53,940 bases of DNA from an uncultured Anaerolineae bacterium (GTDB lineage Bacteria; Chloroflexota; Anaerolineae; Promineifilales; Promineifilaceae): assembly GCA_905479495.1 (NCBI GenBank), contig CAJQMR010000028.1, positions 1 through 53,940 on the forward strand, in the 5' to 3' direction. This document shows, in pieces, positions 1 to 8,728 of this stretch. Positions within the stretch are counted from its first letter, which is position 1; every line of letters begins with the position of its first letter. The translations under genes and the position numbers were made by a program. The notes below the pieces were generated by a model that was not told where the DNA came from, made no database searches, and saw only the letters and a program-made list of their open reading frames with translations.

Positions 1-1569
1 ATTCGTCCGCGCACCGCGTCTGTGGTCTGGGACAACCATACCTACGAGTGGCAGGACGCTGAGTGGATGGCCGAGCGGCGCGATTTCAAATGGGGCGAGT
101 TGCCGATCAACGTGTACGAAGTACATTTGGGCTCCTGGATGCGCGAGGCCGGGGAAAACGACCGCTGGTTGACCTACCGGGAATTGGCCGAGACCCTGGT
201 GCCCTACGTTCAGGACCTGGGGTTTACCCACGTCGAATTTCTGCCCATCACCGAACATCCCTTTGACGGTTCCTGGGGCTACCAGGTGACTGGCTATTTT
301 GCCCCTACCAGCCGCTTTGGCACGCCGGACGACTTTATGGCCTTTGTCGATGCCTGTCATCAGGCCGACATTGGCATCATTTTGGATTGGGTGCCGGCCC
401 ACTTCCCTATGGATCAACACGGCCTGGGCTTCTTCGATGGTACGCATCTTTACGAACACGAAGATCCACGCCTGGGAGCACATCCCGATTGGGGTACGTA
501 TATTTTTAATTACGGCCGTAATGAAGTGCGCCAATTCCTCATCAGCAATGCGCTTTTCTGGCTGGATAAATACCATATCGACGGGCTGCGCGTGGATGCT
601 GTGGCTTCCATGCTTTACCTGGACTTTTCTCGTGAAGATGGCGAATGGCTGCCCAATCGGTACGGCGGTCGGGAAAACATCGACGCGCTGCTCTTCTTGC
701 GAACCTTCAACGACCGTGTGCACGCCTTGTTTCCCCATACACTCACCATCGCCGAAGAATCCACCTCATGGCCTGGCGTCACCCACCCCATTGCCGACAA
801 TCCACAAAATTTGGGCTTTGACCTCAAATGGAATATGGGCTGGATGCATGATACGCTGCGCTATTTCAAAAATGAGCCTATTTATCGTGCTTATCACCAA
901 GGCTCACTTACTTTCTCTATGCTCTACGCTTTCAGCGAAAAGTTTGCCCTGCCTCTCTCCCATGATGAGGTGGTCCACCTAAAAAAGAGCCTGCTGGACA
1001 AAATGCCCGGCGACTTTTGGCAAAAGTTTGCCAACTTGCGGCTGTTATACAGCTACCAATGGGCCCATCCTGGCAAAAAGCTGCTCTTCATGGGCGGCGA
1101 CATTGGCCAATGGCAGGAGTGGAGCGAGGCGCGCAGCCTGGATTGGTATTTATTAGGCTACGCAGAGCATCAGGGGCTGCACGATTACGTCAAGGCATTA
1201 AACAAACTTTATACTTCCGAACCAGCACTTTACGAAGACGACAACAGCTGGGAGGGATTTCAATGGCTTGATTTCCGCGATGCGCAGCGCAGTATCCTCT
1301 CCTTTGCCCGCTTGGCCCCCAGCAGTGGCGAGGTAATCCTGGTTGGGCTGAACTTCACACCGGTGGTACGGCATAATTATCGCTTAGGTGTGCCAGAGCC
1401 GGGTGTGTATCGTGAGGTGTTGAATAGTGATACGGCCGTTTACGGTGGCAGCAACGTCATCAACGAAGGGGAATTTGTAGCCGAGGAAATGCCCTGGCAC
1501 GATCAGCCCTACTCTATCGTCATCACGCTCCCCCCACTTGGCGGAATTTTTCTAAAACGTGACGCGTGA
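1..1569 (+). CDS. glgB: 1,4-alpha-glucan branching enzyme, C-terminal part (5' end outside window)
   Basis: This GH13 enzyme cuts alpha-1,4 chains and re-attaches them as alpha-1,6 branches during glycogen synthesis in the cytoplasm. The frame is open from base 1, so the GTG at 22 is internal and the real start lies upstream. About 520 residues are present; GlgB is usually 630-730, so most of the N-terminal CBM48 domain is missing. Visible motifs are PINVYEVHLGSW near the start, the nucleophile region GLRVDA (Asp codon 595-597), the acid/base region IAEEST near 750, and LSHDEVVH near 960, followed by an all-beta C-terminal domain. Two copies of the ACGGCCGT palindrome lie inside the gene (about 512 and 1432). 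No partner gene of the glycogen pathway follows. The identification is very secure. Confidence 0.97.
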   Translation: MRPRTASVVWDNHTYEWQDAEWMAERRDFKWGELPINVYEVHLGSWMREAGENDRWLTYRELAETLVPYVQDLGFTHVEFLPITEHPFDGSWGYQVTGYFAPTSRFGTPDDFMAFVDACHQADIGIILDWVPAHFPMDQHGLGFFDGTHLYEHEDPRLGAHPDWGTYIFNYGRNEVRQFLISNALFWLDKYHIDGLRVDAVASMLYLDFSREDGEWLPNRYGGRENIDALLFLRTFNDRVHALFPHTLTIAEESTSWPGVTHPIADNPQNLGFDLKWNMGWMHDTLRYFKNEPIYRAYHQGSLTFSMLYAFSEKFALPLSHDEVVHLKKSLLDKMPGDFWQKFANLRLLYSYQWAHPGKKLLFMGGDIGQWQEWSEARSLDWYLLGYAEHQGLHDYVKALNKLYTSEPALYEDDNSWEGFQWLDFRDAQRSILSFARLAPSSGEVILVGLNFTPVVRHNYRLGVPEPGVYREVLNSDTAVYGGSNVINEGEFVAEEMPWHDQPYSIVITLPPLGGIFLKRDA

Positions 1570-1608
1570 TTTGTAAGGCTATATTTGAGTTTCACCAGAG
1601 AGAATAAT

Positions 1609-1636
1609 TTGCAAACCTGATCGTTTATGTTATTAT
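1609..1636 (+). promoter_or_regulatory. Candidate sigma70-type promoter for rpsT
   Basis: A TTGCAA at 1609-1614 and a TATTAT at 1631-1636 are separated by 16 bases, downstream of the glgB stop and about 105 bases before the rpsT start. This is inferred from match to the consensus and from position. Confidence 0.5.
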
Positions 1637-1742
1637 CTCTCCCGCTCTCACGCCTCTATGGTTCATGTGGAAGCAACTAAACTTAGACAGCTTTCACAAG
1701 TATTGCAGTGCAATACAAGTAAGCATAACGGAGGTTATTACT

Positions 1743-2012
1743 TTGGCTAACATACAATCTGCGAAGAAACGAATTCGGCAAACGGAAAAGCGCACAGTGC
1801 ACAACCGCACGTATATTTCGGCGGCCCGCACCTACGTCAAGAAATCCCGTCAGCTCATTGCGGTGGGTAAACTAGACGAAGCAGAAGCGATTGCCAACAT
1901 GGCGTACAAGACGCTGGACAAGGCAGCGCGCAAGCATGTGATTCATCCGCGCAACGCCGCTCGCCGTAAGGGTCGCCTGATGGCCGCTCTGGAAAAAGCA
2001 CGGCAAGATTAA
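1743..2012 (+). CDS. rpsT: 30S ribosomal protein S20
   Basis: S20 is a small basic primary binder of 16S rRNA in the 30S subunit. The protein starts LANIQSAKKRIRQTEKR and ends near RRKGRLMAALEKA, the usual S20 pattern of three long Lys/Arg-rich helices, and is 89 residues long, normal for the family. I chose the TTG at 1743 because the family begins with 'MANIxSAxKR' and a strong GGAGG (1730-1734) lies 8 bases upstream. An in-frame ATG at 1665 would add 26 residues unlike S20. The TTG start is slightly unusual for a highly expressed gene. The gene stands alone between glgB and a strong hairpin terminator, and contains no ACGGCCGT copy. Confidence 0.96.
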   Translation: MANIQSAKKRIRQTEKRTVHNRTYISAARTYVKKSRQLIAVGKLDEAEAIANMAYKTLDKAARKHVIHPRNAARRKGRLMAALEKARQD

Positions 2013-2042
2013 TTTCAGCTTCGCACAGAATTTAGCAACGAG

Positions 2043-2070
2043 AACGCCACCAAATCGGTGGCGTTTTTGC
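2043..2070 (+). terminator. Rho-independent terminator of rpsT
   Basis: A GC-rich stem AACGCCACC / GGTGGCGTT with a short AAATC loop is followed by a run of T. It begins 30 bases after the rpsT stop. Confidence 0.9.
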
Positions 2071-2106
2071 ATTAGAATTGTCCCTATTTAACAAATAGAC
2101 TCAACT

Positions 2107-2132
2107 GTCATACCTGCCTGCGCGGGAATGAC
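2107..2132. repeat. REP-like 26-base repeat, copy A
   Basis: A 26-base element starting GTCATACCTGCCTGCG and ending GGGAATGAC, with imperfect dyad symmetry (GTCAT...ATGAC). It matches copy B at 26255-26280 at 21 of 26 positions. It lies in the spacer between convergent genes, typical of REP-like intergenic repeats. Confidence 0.6.
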
Positions 2133-2164
2133 AAGAGCAGATTTTTTTATTAGTAATTCTGTAG

Positions 2165-2848
2165 CTATTTAGATTGGTTCGTGGGCATGGCCAGGATATA
2201 TCCCTTGCCTCGCACGGTTTTGAGGAATTTGGGTTTTGCCGGATTTTCTTCGATATGTTCTCGCACCCAACGAATGTGTACATCCAGCGTACGCGTATCG
2301 CCAATGTAATCTGTTTTCCAAACACGCTGCATCAGTTCCCGCCGGGTCAGCACCTGGCAAGGGTGGCGTAAAAACTGTTCTAACAAATGGGCCAGTTTGG
2401 GCGTCAGACGATTTTCACCATTGCCTGCATCTACTGATTTTTTAGACAAATACAGAGAGATATGCCCATAGCGGACGGTTTCTTCTACGGCATGGTCGAT
2501 GGGGAGTAAATCTTTGACACGGTTCAGAAGTTTACGCGGGGTAAAAGGTTGTTCTAGATAGACATCAGCTTCAGCGTCTGGATCTTCTGGCTCACCAGCT
2601 GCCCGAACGTGGATAATGGACAGTTCTTTGTGGCTCTTTTTTAAGCGACGGCAGGTGCGGGCTCCATTGGTACGCATGGTGGCGGCGTTAAAAATAATGA
2701 GGTGTGGCTCGAAATTTTTTAAGGCTTTGATAGCGGCAGCACCCGTATGGCACAACTTGAGAGAATGCCCCGCTTTTTCTAAAGCTGGTACGGCCGTATA
2801 TTGTCCGGCACGTTTCCCCTCCACCAACAAGATCACGGCCTTCTGCAT
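2165..2848 (-). CDS. OmpR-type winged-helix regulator with degenerate receiver
   Basis: The protein (227 residues) has a receiver-like fold at about 1-115 and an OmpR/PhoB winged-helix DNA-binding domain at about 125-222 (LTRRELMQRVW, RTLDVHIRWVRE, TVRGKGYIL). The effector half is canonical. In the receiver half the residues needed for phosphorylation are replaced. The acidic pair reads VEG instead of DD. The position of the phospho-accepting Asp reads IIFNAATM, with Asn. The usual Lys in 'KPF' is Gln (EQPFTP). It therefore probably acts without phosphotransfer; this is inferred from residue loss. No histidine kinase is adjacent. A GAGGG site lies just upstream of the ATG. Its target is not visible. 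Confidence 0.88.
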   Translation of the reverse strand: MQKAVILLVEGKRAGQYTAVPALEKAGHSLKLCHTGAAAIKALKNFEPHLIIFNAATMRTNGARTCRRLKKSHKELSIIHVRAAGEPEDPDAEADVYLEQPFTPRKLLNRVKDLLPIDHAVEETVRYGHISLYLSKKSVDAGNGENRLTPKLAHLLEQFLRHPCQVLTRRELMQRVWKTDYIGDTRTLDVHIRWVREHIEENPAKPKFLKTVRGKGYILAMPTNQSK

Positions 2849-3036
2849 AAAAACCCTCTACGATTTACAAAAATTAAAAATGTTGATAACTGCGGCTGAC
2901 AACTACAGTTTAGCAGATTTTAGAAGTCGCTTTTTCTGTAGAAAAAGTTTAAATTTCTGAAATATTTAACATTCGTAAGATGTCATTATAGGCAGAAAAA
3001 ATGGAGGTGCAAGGGCAAAACGGCCGTTTCCTAAAT

Positions 3037-3065
3037 TTGACACTTAATTGCCACGAGACTATAAT
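3037..3065 (+). promoter_or_regulatory. Consensus sigma70 promoter of tRNA-Gly
   Basis: A perfect TTGACA (3037-3042) and a perfect TATAAT (3060-3065) are separated by 17 bases, 12 bases before the first base of the tRNA. An ACGGCCGT copy lies just upstream at about 3019. Confidence 0.9.
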
Positions 3066-3077
3066 TTCGACTCCATT

Positions 3078-3148
3078 GCGGGTATGGTGAAACGGTATCA
3101 CATTTGCTTCCCAAGCAAAGAGTACGGGTTCGATTCCCGTTACCCGCT
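3078..3148 (+). tRNA. tRNA-Gly(CCC)
   Basis: A 71-base cloverleaf. The acceptor arms GCGGGTA / TACCCGC pair over 7 bp, with discriminator T. The anticodon arm TTTGC-TTCCCAA-GCAAA gives anticodon CCC, and the T arm contains GGTTCGATTCC. No CCA is encoded. It has its own consensus promoter and a following terminator, so it is a single-gene unit. Confidence 0.95.
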
Positions 3149-3161
3149 CTAAATTCCAAAC

Positions 3162-3190
3162 AAAAAGAGGCCAATCTTGGCCTCTTTTTT
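3162..3190. terminator. Terminator after tRNA-Gly, probably bidirectional
   Basis: A perfect stem AAGAGGCCAA / TTGGCCTCTT with a two-base loop ends in a T run on the plus strand and has an A run on the other side. It can also serve the minus-strand prmC gene that ends at 3219. Confidence 0.9.
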
Positions 3191-3218
3191 GTTACTCGTC
3201 AGGAATTATCCGGTCATT

Positions 3219-4112
3219 TCAGGACGATTGCGGAACGGGCAAAGCCTTTAAAGCAGTAAACACCCGTGGCCTGCCGGTGTGGTCCTCAACCGGCTGCATT
3301 TGCCCATAACCACCACTTTTTTGCAGCAGACGCTGCACCAACACCTCCTGGCCCGCGCCAAACTCAAACGCCAGCAGGCCCTCTGGCCGTAAAAAGTGAA
3401 GCGCATCCTGCACCAGCCGCCGGAAAACGTTGATACCGTAAGGCCCGGCATCCAGCGCCACCAGTGGCTCATGTTCCACAATTTCTGCTGACAGTTTGCT
3501 AAGGGAGCCTGAAGGAATATAAGGTGGATTGCAAACGACAATATCAACTGCCTGCTCGTAGCCTTTACCGGCAAGCGGGGCAAATAGATCGCCGCACTGA
3601 ACCGTTACCCGATCTTGCAACTTATATTGGTCAACGTGCATTTGGGCACGCTTTACCGCTTCGGGGCTAATGTCCAGGGCAAAGACACGGCTTTGCGGCA
3701 GTTCCAGCGCCAGCGAGACAGCAATATTGCCGCTGCCCGTGCCTACATCCACAATCGTGAGCGATTCTGCCTGTAAACTGGCGGCGTGGGTCAGCACGGT
3801 ACGCACCAGCAGCTCGGTTTCCGCGCGGGGGATGAGGGCTTCTGGGGTGCAAGTAAACGGCCGTCCCATAAACACAGTCTGCTGCAAAATATATTCTAAT
3901 GGAACACCAGCCTGCCGCTGCGCAATGATCTCATCCAGGCTGAGGTTTTGCGCGGTGAGATTTTGTGGGGAACGGCCGTCCAGCGCCCGCAATGCCCCAC
4001 CGGACAAAATATCACACAGATGCAGGGTCTCCTGTAGCGGATCTTCCAACCCTGCCTGGCTAAACGCTTCATGAAGCTGATTAATGAACTCAAACACGGT
4101 CGGGGTCCTCAT
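3219..4112 (-). CDS. prmC: Release-factor glutamine N5-methyltransferase
   Basis: PrmC methylates the Gln of the GGQ motif of release factors RF1 and RF2 using S-adenosylmethionine. The sequence has an N-terminal helical domain (about 1-85) and a Rossmann methyltransferase domain. That domain carries VDVGTGSGNIAVSLA (SAM binding) and the diagnostic CNPPYIPSG. I chose the ATG at 4112, giving 297 residues, close to the usual 280-290. The longer frame to 4178 would add 22 residues lying entirely within nadE. The chosen start overlaps the nadE 3' end by 23 bases, so the two are probably translationally coupled. Very likely correct. Confidence 0.93.
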   Translation of the reverse strand: MRTPTVFEFINQLHEAFSQAGLEDPLQETLHLCDILSGGALRALDGRSPQNLTAQNLSLDEIIAQRQAGVPLEYILQQTVFMGRPFTCTPEALIPRAETELLVRTVLTHAASLQAESLTIVDVGTGSGNIAVSLALELPQSRVFALDISPEAVKRAQMHVDQYKLQDRVTVQCGDLFAPLAGKGYEQAVDIVVCNPPYIPSGSLSKLSAEIVEHEPLVALDAGPYGINVFRRLVQDALHFLRPEGLLAFEFGAGQEVLVQRLLQKSGGYGQMQPVEDHTGRPRVFTALKALPVPQSS

Positions 4113-5091
4113 CGAACAGGCCCAGCGGTGGCATGCGCAGGTAGTTGGTTGTGCGCTGTTTTCGCTGTAAATCGGCATAAACGCGGTTTACCTGATCTTC
4201 AGTTAAATCCAGCTCTCGGGCTACAATATCAGCGGGAACTTCGTGCTTCAAGCCATACCAAATCAAATCCATCAGTTCAAACGGCAGGCGGAAAAAGAAT
4301 TCTTCCTGTGTGCTGGCTGCGCTGTAAGTGTCTGAGGTGGGCGGACGCTCACGGATCGCTTCGGGGATGTCTAGATATTCAGCCAGTTGGTACACCTGCG
4401 TTTTGTATAGATGTCCTATTGGCTGTACATCCATTGCGCTATCGCCATATTTTACAAAAAAGCCCTGGTCATGCTCGTTTTTCTGTGGTGTGCCGATGAC
4501 GGCAAAGTCACGCAGTTCGGCATGGTAATAGAGCATGGCGGCGCGGCTGCGCTGCTTAAAGTTGGTCGCTGCCACAATTTGCCGCAGCTGAGACGGCCGT
4601 AATCGCTCACTCTTCTCTTCCCCCTCAGGGCTGACAATCGTCAGGCGATAAAAATTGAGCGTGTCGCTGTCCAATAAATCGGTTGGCAGCGTGATTTTAA
4701 GCTTGTAGCTGCTGTCGTATTCAGGGAAAACTTCTTTAACGGCCGTATCGCGGCGGCGATAGCTGCCAAAGCCGTACAGCGGCTCGGTCACATCTTCCAC
4801 CAGGGGGGTCACCCCAAACTGATGGCACACCTCACGCCCCAGCAGTAAGCTTTCGGGGCTGGATTCCCGCTCAGGCAGAAGCAGGGCCACCAGCCGTTTG
4901 GGGTCCATCGCCTGGACTGCCATGGCCAACACCACAGCCGAATCCACACCACCACTCACGCCCAACACGCCACCCTTGCGCTTGAGAACCTGAAAAATGT
5001 CTTGGCGCAGCCGTTCAACAATGCGCGCCACTTCTTTTTCAGGGTCCAGGTCTAAAATTTGCCGGTGAAAAGTGGCTATCTTTGTCGTCAT
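4090..5091 (-). CDS. nadE: NadE-family ATP-pyrophosphatase (NAD+ synthase, divergent)
   Basis: NAD+ synthase adenylates nicotinate adenine dinucleotide and amidates it. This 333-residue protein has the PP-loop GVSGGVDSA at about 43-51, GTPQKNEHDQGFFVKYGD and PIGHLYKTQVYQLAEYL, as in the ammonia-dependent family, and lacks a nitrilase-type glutaminase domain. The segment ERPPTSDTYSAASTQEEFFF differs from the usual 'K-x-PTADL-x-x-Q-TDE' pattern and the chain is longer than the ~275 residues of simple NadE, so the acceptor substrate may differ. The ATG at 5091 is preceded by GGGAGA. It sits about 90 bases after an amidotransferase-containing biosynthetic operon, which may or may not be meaningful. 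NAD synthesis remains the default reading. Confidence 0.8.
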   Translation of the reverse strand: MTTKIATFHRQILDLDPEKEVARIVERLRQDIFQVLKRKGGVLGVSGGVDSAVVLAMAVQAMDPKRLVALLLPERESSPESLLLGREVCHQFGVTPLVEDVTEPLYGFGSYRRRDTAVKEVFPEYDSSYKLKITLPTDLLDSDTLNFYRLTIVSPEGEEKSERLRPSQLRQIVAATNFKQRSRAAMLYYHAELRDFAVIGTPQKNEHDQGFFVKYGDSAMDVQPIGHLYKTQVYQLAEYLDIPEAIRERPPTSDTYSAASTQEEFFFRLPFELMDLIWYGLKHEVPADIVARELDLTEDQVNRVYADLQRKQRTTNYLRMPPLGLFDEDPDRV

Positions 5092-5111
5092 AAATGTTCT
5101 CCCAATTTTAT

Positions 5112-5175
5112 TGGACACTGATTCCCACAGATAAAACATCAAAATCTGTGTTCATCTGCGTGCATCTGTGTCCCA
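5112..5175. repeat. Dispersed intergenic repeat of the 'CTGTGTTCATCTGCG' type
   Basis: The spacer between asnB-like and nadE contains GGACAC...GTGTCC outer arms and CACAGAT...ATCTGTG inner arms around repeated CTGTG/ATCTG(C/T)G units. It resembles repetitive extragenic elements and the element at 15329-15414 in style. That it is dispersed genome-wide is an inference from the sequence type. Confidence 0.5.
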
Positions 5176-5183
5176 TTTTTAAT

Positions 5184-7184
5184 TCAAGTTGCTGCGTGGA
5201 GCAGTGATCCACGTCTGATGACTTTTTGATTACCGGTTAGCTGGTCAGGTACGGCCGTTGCAAACGATTCTATAAAATGATGGTGTACCAGTTGGGTAGA
5301 TAAGATGCCTGCCAGAGCCATCTCATCTACTTCGCCCAGGCTGCCCAGCCGCGCCTGTTTTTTAAGCAGCACCTGTACCGCCAGCGGATTAAAACAGCCT
5401 GCTGCCTCAACTTTCACCGACGAAAGCATCTCGGCCACCCAATCCAACGGCCGTCCTTCTGGGAAAAAGCTGTGGTGAATGGGGGCACGATACGGCCGTT
5501 TCTGCCGCTGCCAAATCTCTGCTGGGAGCAAATCACGTACGGCGTGCTTCAGAATATGCTTTTCATTCAAGCCGCGCAGCTTGAAATCTGGCGGTAGTTG
5601 ATTGCAAAACTCAATAACGTGATGGTCCAGAAAAGGAAAACGCCCCTCAATGGAATGGGCCATCGCCATGCGGTCGCCCTGGGATGAAAGCAGATATTCG
5701 GCCAGGAAGATGCGGATTTCCAGATATTGTGCCTGGGCCAGCGGCGTCCAGCTGGCAAAGTCTGTGGGAAGTGGCAAATCGGGCAACGGCCGTTCCCCAG
5801 CCATCTCCGCCAACAGTTGGGGATGAAACAGCCGACGGTGCCGTGCGCCATTGCGCCAGCGCAGCAGGTGTGAATAGCCAGGCTCGGCTGTGTCAGTCAG
5901 CCGGTAGCCAAAGAACTTAGCCAGATAGGCTGGATTTCCCAAATTTTGCACATAGCTGTAGAGTTTTTTGAGGAGAAGCGGCCGTATCTCAGATTCTGGC
6001 TGTCGCGCCCAAAAGCGGCGAATCAAGGCTTCTTTAAAAATGTTGTACCCACCAAGAAATTCATCTGCCCCTTCCCCAGTAAGCACCACCTTAATGCCCG
6101 CTTTTTCCACAAAGTCAGATAGCAAATAGAGTGGCACAGGCGATGTGCGCAGAATGGGCGTTTCAGTGTGCCAGATAACGTCCGGGAAAGCGTGGCCTAC
6201 GTCGGCATGAGTGCAGGTAATAACGTGATGCTCTGTACCCAAGTGCGCGGCCATTTGCTGTTGAAAGTTGCTCTCGTCAAAGGCCGTATCGGTAAAGGCA
6301 ATGGAGAAGGTTTCCAGCCGTTGGCCAATGTCATGGTAAAGCAGCGCAGCAATGGTAGAAGAATCAAGCCCGCCGCTGAGATAGGCCCCTACGGGGACAT
6401 CAGCCCGCAAGCGCAGCCGGGTGGCTTCCGTGAGCATCTGGCGTAACTGCGCAGCTGCCTCATCAAGCGATTGGTTGTTGTTCAGCCGGGCAGTGGGAAA
6501 TTCTGGCTGCCAATATGGCTCTATTTTGATTTCACCATCGGCTGCCAATAAAAAATGGCCCGGTGGCAGCGTTTGGATGCCCTGAAAGATAGTATGTGGT
6601 GGCAGCGGACTCCAGTAAGTGAAAATTTGGTCGAGCGCTGTCTTATCCAGCTGGGGCGCGTCTGGCAAGGCGGCCAAAATCGCCTTCATCTCTGAAGCGA
6701 AGATGAGCTGGTTATGCTGAATGGTGTAGAAGAACGGCCGTATCCCTACTCTGTCTCTGGCAATAAAAAGCGTATGCGCCCGTTCATCCCAAATAGCGAA
6801 AGCAAATTGGCCATTCAACCGCTGCAAACAATCCACACCATCTTGTTCGTACAGATGCAAAATCACTTCTGTGTCGCTGTCTGTGGCAAATTGGTGGCCA
6901 GCTTGTTGCAATTCCTGGCGCAATTCACGGTAGTTGTAAATTTCCCCGTTGAAGGTGATCCACAGCGTGCTGTCTTCATTGCCCAAAGGCTGCTGCCCCC
7001 CTGCCAAATCAATGATACTCAGGCGGGCATGAGCAAAGCCCACACTGCTGGTTTCATCCTGGAATAAGTAAAGGCCAGATTCATCTGGGCCACGATGGCG
7101 CAAGGTGCCCAGCATCCGCTGCAACATGTCGGGCATTACAGGTTCGGGCCGCCTCAGGGGATGGATACCGGCAATGCCGCACAT
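5184..7184 (-). CDS. AsnB-type glutamine-dependent amidotransferase
   Basis: The protein (666 residues) begins MCGIAGI, so Cys2 is the nucleophile of the N-terminal class II glutaminase domain (about 1-210; RHRGPDESG, TFNGEIYNYRELR). The synthetase domain follows with the PP-loop AYLSGGLDSSTIA near 270 and LTGEGADEFLGGY near 370. The family adenylates a carboxylate and transfers ammonia from glutamine. Here the partner genes (ligase, carrier protein, condensation protein) suggest amidation of a small-molecule or carrier-derived product rather than free aspartate, as for amidotransferases in exosortase-associated and lipopeptide loci; this is inference. The ATG overlaps the upstream ligase stop (TAATG, one shared base), so translation is coupled. 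It is the last gene of the operon. Confidence 0.92.
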   Translation of the reverse strand: MCGIAGIHPLRRPEPVMPDMLQRMLGTLRHRGPDESGLYLFQDETSSVGFAHARLSIIDLAGGQQPLGNEDSTLWITFNGEIYNYRELRQELQQAGHQFATDSDTEVILHLYEQDGVDCLQRLNGQFAFAIWDERAHTLFIARDRVGIRPFFYTIQHNQLIFASEMKAILAALPDAPQLDKTALDQIFTYWSPLPPHTIFQGIQTLPPGHFLLAADGEIKIEPYWQPEFPTARLNNNQSLDEAAAQLRQMLTEATRLRLRADVPVGAYLSGGLDSSTIAALLYHDIGQRLETFSIAFTDTAFDESNFQQQMAAHLGTEHHVITCTHADVGHAFPDVIWHTETPILRTSPVPLYLLSDFVEKAGIKVVLTGEGADEFLGGYNIFKEALIRRFWARQPESEIRPLLLKKLYSYVQNLGNPAYLAKFFGYRLTDTAEPGYSHLLRWRNGARHRRLFHPQLLAEMAGERPLPDLPLPTDFASWTPLAQAQYLEIRIFLAEYLLSSQGDRMAMAHSIEGRFPFLDHHVIEFCNQLPPDFKLRGLNEKHILKHAVRDLLPAEIWQRQKRPYRAPIHHSFFPEGRPLDWVAEMLSSVKVEAAGCFNPLAVQVLLKKQARLGSLGEVDEMALAGILSTQLVHHHFIESFATAVPDQLTGNQKVIRRGSLLHAAT

Positions 7185-8701
7185 TAGCGCAATTCCTTTT
7201 TAGCAATTTTGCCATTGCTGGATTTAGGGAGCGCATCCCGAAACTCAATTTGCTGCGGCACCATAAAATCTTCCAAATGCTGACGACAGTGGCGCAAAAC
7301 ATCCTTTTCTGAAAGCGTGTCATCTTTGGGCACGATAAATGCTTTGATCGCTTCGCCTAAAACAGGATCGGAAATGCCGATAACGGCCGTTTCCACCACC
7401 CCACTCAAGCTAAACAAGACGTTTTCAATTTCTTTAGGCGCCACCTTTTCTCCACGACTTTTGATGATGTCATCTTTGCGTCCCACGAAGTAGAAGAAAC
7501 CCTCACTGTCTACACGAAATAAATCGCCACTGTAACACAATCGTTCTCCGGGAATAGTCCCAGGACGAAAGCGCTCGGCCGTTTTTTCAGGCTTTTCCCA
7601 ATAGCCGCGCATTACATGGCTGCCCCGAATCACCAACTCGCCAATTTCGCCAGGGCCTAGTCGCTTGCCTGTCTCCACATCCTCTACCCAGGCTTCGGTG
7701 CCAGGAATGGGAATGCCCACGGAATTCGGCCGTTTAGCCAGCTGCTCGGGTGGTAAATAAAGCGTCCGCTTGGTTTCGGTAAGGCCGTACATGGAAAAGA
7801 GCGTTGCCTGAGGGAACTTCTCCTTAAGTGCAGTAATGTGGCTGGGCGAGAGGGCTGCGGCCGTATTGGTAATGTAACGTAAGCTGGAGAAGTCGTACGA
7901 ACTCAAATCCATTTGCAGCAAAATAGCTGCGATGGTCGGCACCAGCGGGAAGCCAGTCACCTTTTCGGCGGCAATGCGCTTAAATATTTGCGCGGGATAA
8001 GCAAAGGAGCGCTCCAGCACCAAAGTTCCACCAAACTTGAACGTCATCAGCAGCTGGTATAAACCGTAATCAAATGAGAGCGGCAGCAAATTAAGCACAA
8101 TATCGTCCGGCTGGTTTTGCAGATAGCCGATAATCGACGAAGCGGCAAAAACCACATTGTTGTGCGCGGACATAACCCCCTTAGGTTCGCCGGTGCTGCC
8201 AGAGGTGTAGATAAGGCAGGCCAGGTCTTGATCGATGGTGTGGCAAGACGGCCGTTCCGCCTCATAGTCCGCTTGAACCGCCTCAAACGACATGCAGCCA
8301 TCTGGGGCATCACCCACTATCACCACGGTAATTAGGCTGGGGATAGATTCTTGCAGGGAAACGGCCGTTTGCGTCTGTCGCTGCCAGGTAACAATCCCTG
8401 CGGCTCGACAATCTTGGGCCAGAAATTGCAGCTTATCTACTTTGGTGGAGTGATTCACCGGCACAAACACCGCATTGGCCTTTAAAGTAGCAAAGATGCC
8501 TACGACCAATTCGACGGAATTGGGTAAAAAGAGCAGCACACGGTCACCTCGCCCTACCCCATTGGCCAACAATGCCTGGGCCAGCCGATTGGCCATGGCG
8601 TCAATTTGAGCATAGGTTAACCGTTGTTCACCGCAAACTAAGGCCGTTTTATCGGGCGTTTGGGCGGCACTTTCCTCAAGAAAAGAGTGGACTAACTTCA
8701 T
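7184..8701 (-). CDS. AMP-forming acyl/aminoacyl ligase
   Basis: An ANL-superfamily enzyme (505 residues) that activates a carboxylate as acyl-AMP and passes it to CoA or a carrier-protein thiol. Motifs in order are LIYTSGSTGEPKGVM (phosphate loop, about 165-179), SMYGLTETKRTLYLPP, YSGDLFRVD, GRKDDIIKSRGEKVAPKEIE (hinge) and the C-terminal PKSSNGKIAKKEL with the catalytic Lys. The stretch after 'YGLTE' resembles the acyl-CoA ligases found with exosortase A loci; I recall this from the family and have not aligned it. The carrier-protein gene lies 27 bases upstream, so loading that carrier is the likely role. The substrate cannot be read from sequence. Confidence 0.92.
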   Translation of the reverse strand: MKLVHSFLEESAAQTPDKTALVCGEQRLTYAQIDAMANRLAQALLANGVGRGDRVLLFLPNSVELVVGIFATLKANAVFVPVNHSTKVDKLQFLAQDCRAAGIVTWQRQTQTAVSLQESIPSLITVVIVGDAPDGCMSFEAVQADYEAERPSCHTIDQDLACLIYTSGSTGEPKGVMSAHNNVVFAASSIIGYLQNQPDDIVLNLLPLSFDYGLYQLLMTFKFGGTLVLERSFAYPAQIFKRIAAEKVTGFPLVPTIAAILLQMDLSSYDFSSLRYITNTAAALSPSHITALKEKFPQATLFSMYGLTETKRTLYLPPEQLAKRPNSVGIPIPGTEAWVEDVETGKRLGPGEIGELVIRGSHVMRGYWEKPEKTAERFRPGTIPGERLCYSGDLFRVDSEGFFYFVGRKDDIIKSRGEKVAPKEIENVLFSLSGVVETAVIGISDPVLGEAIKAFIVPKDDTLSEKDVLRHCRQHLEDFMVPQQIEFRDALPKSSNGKIAKKELR

Positions 8702-8728
8702 TTCATTCCCCTGTGGACGACTGGCACC

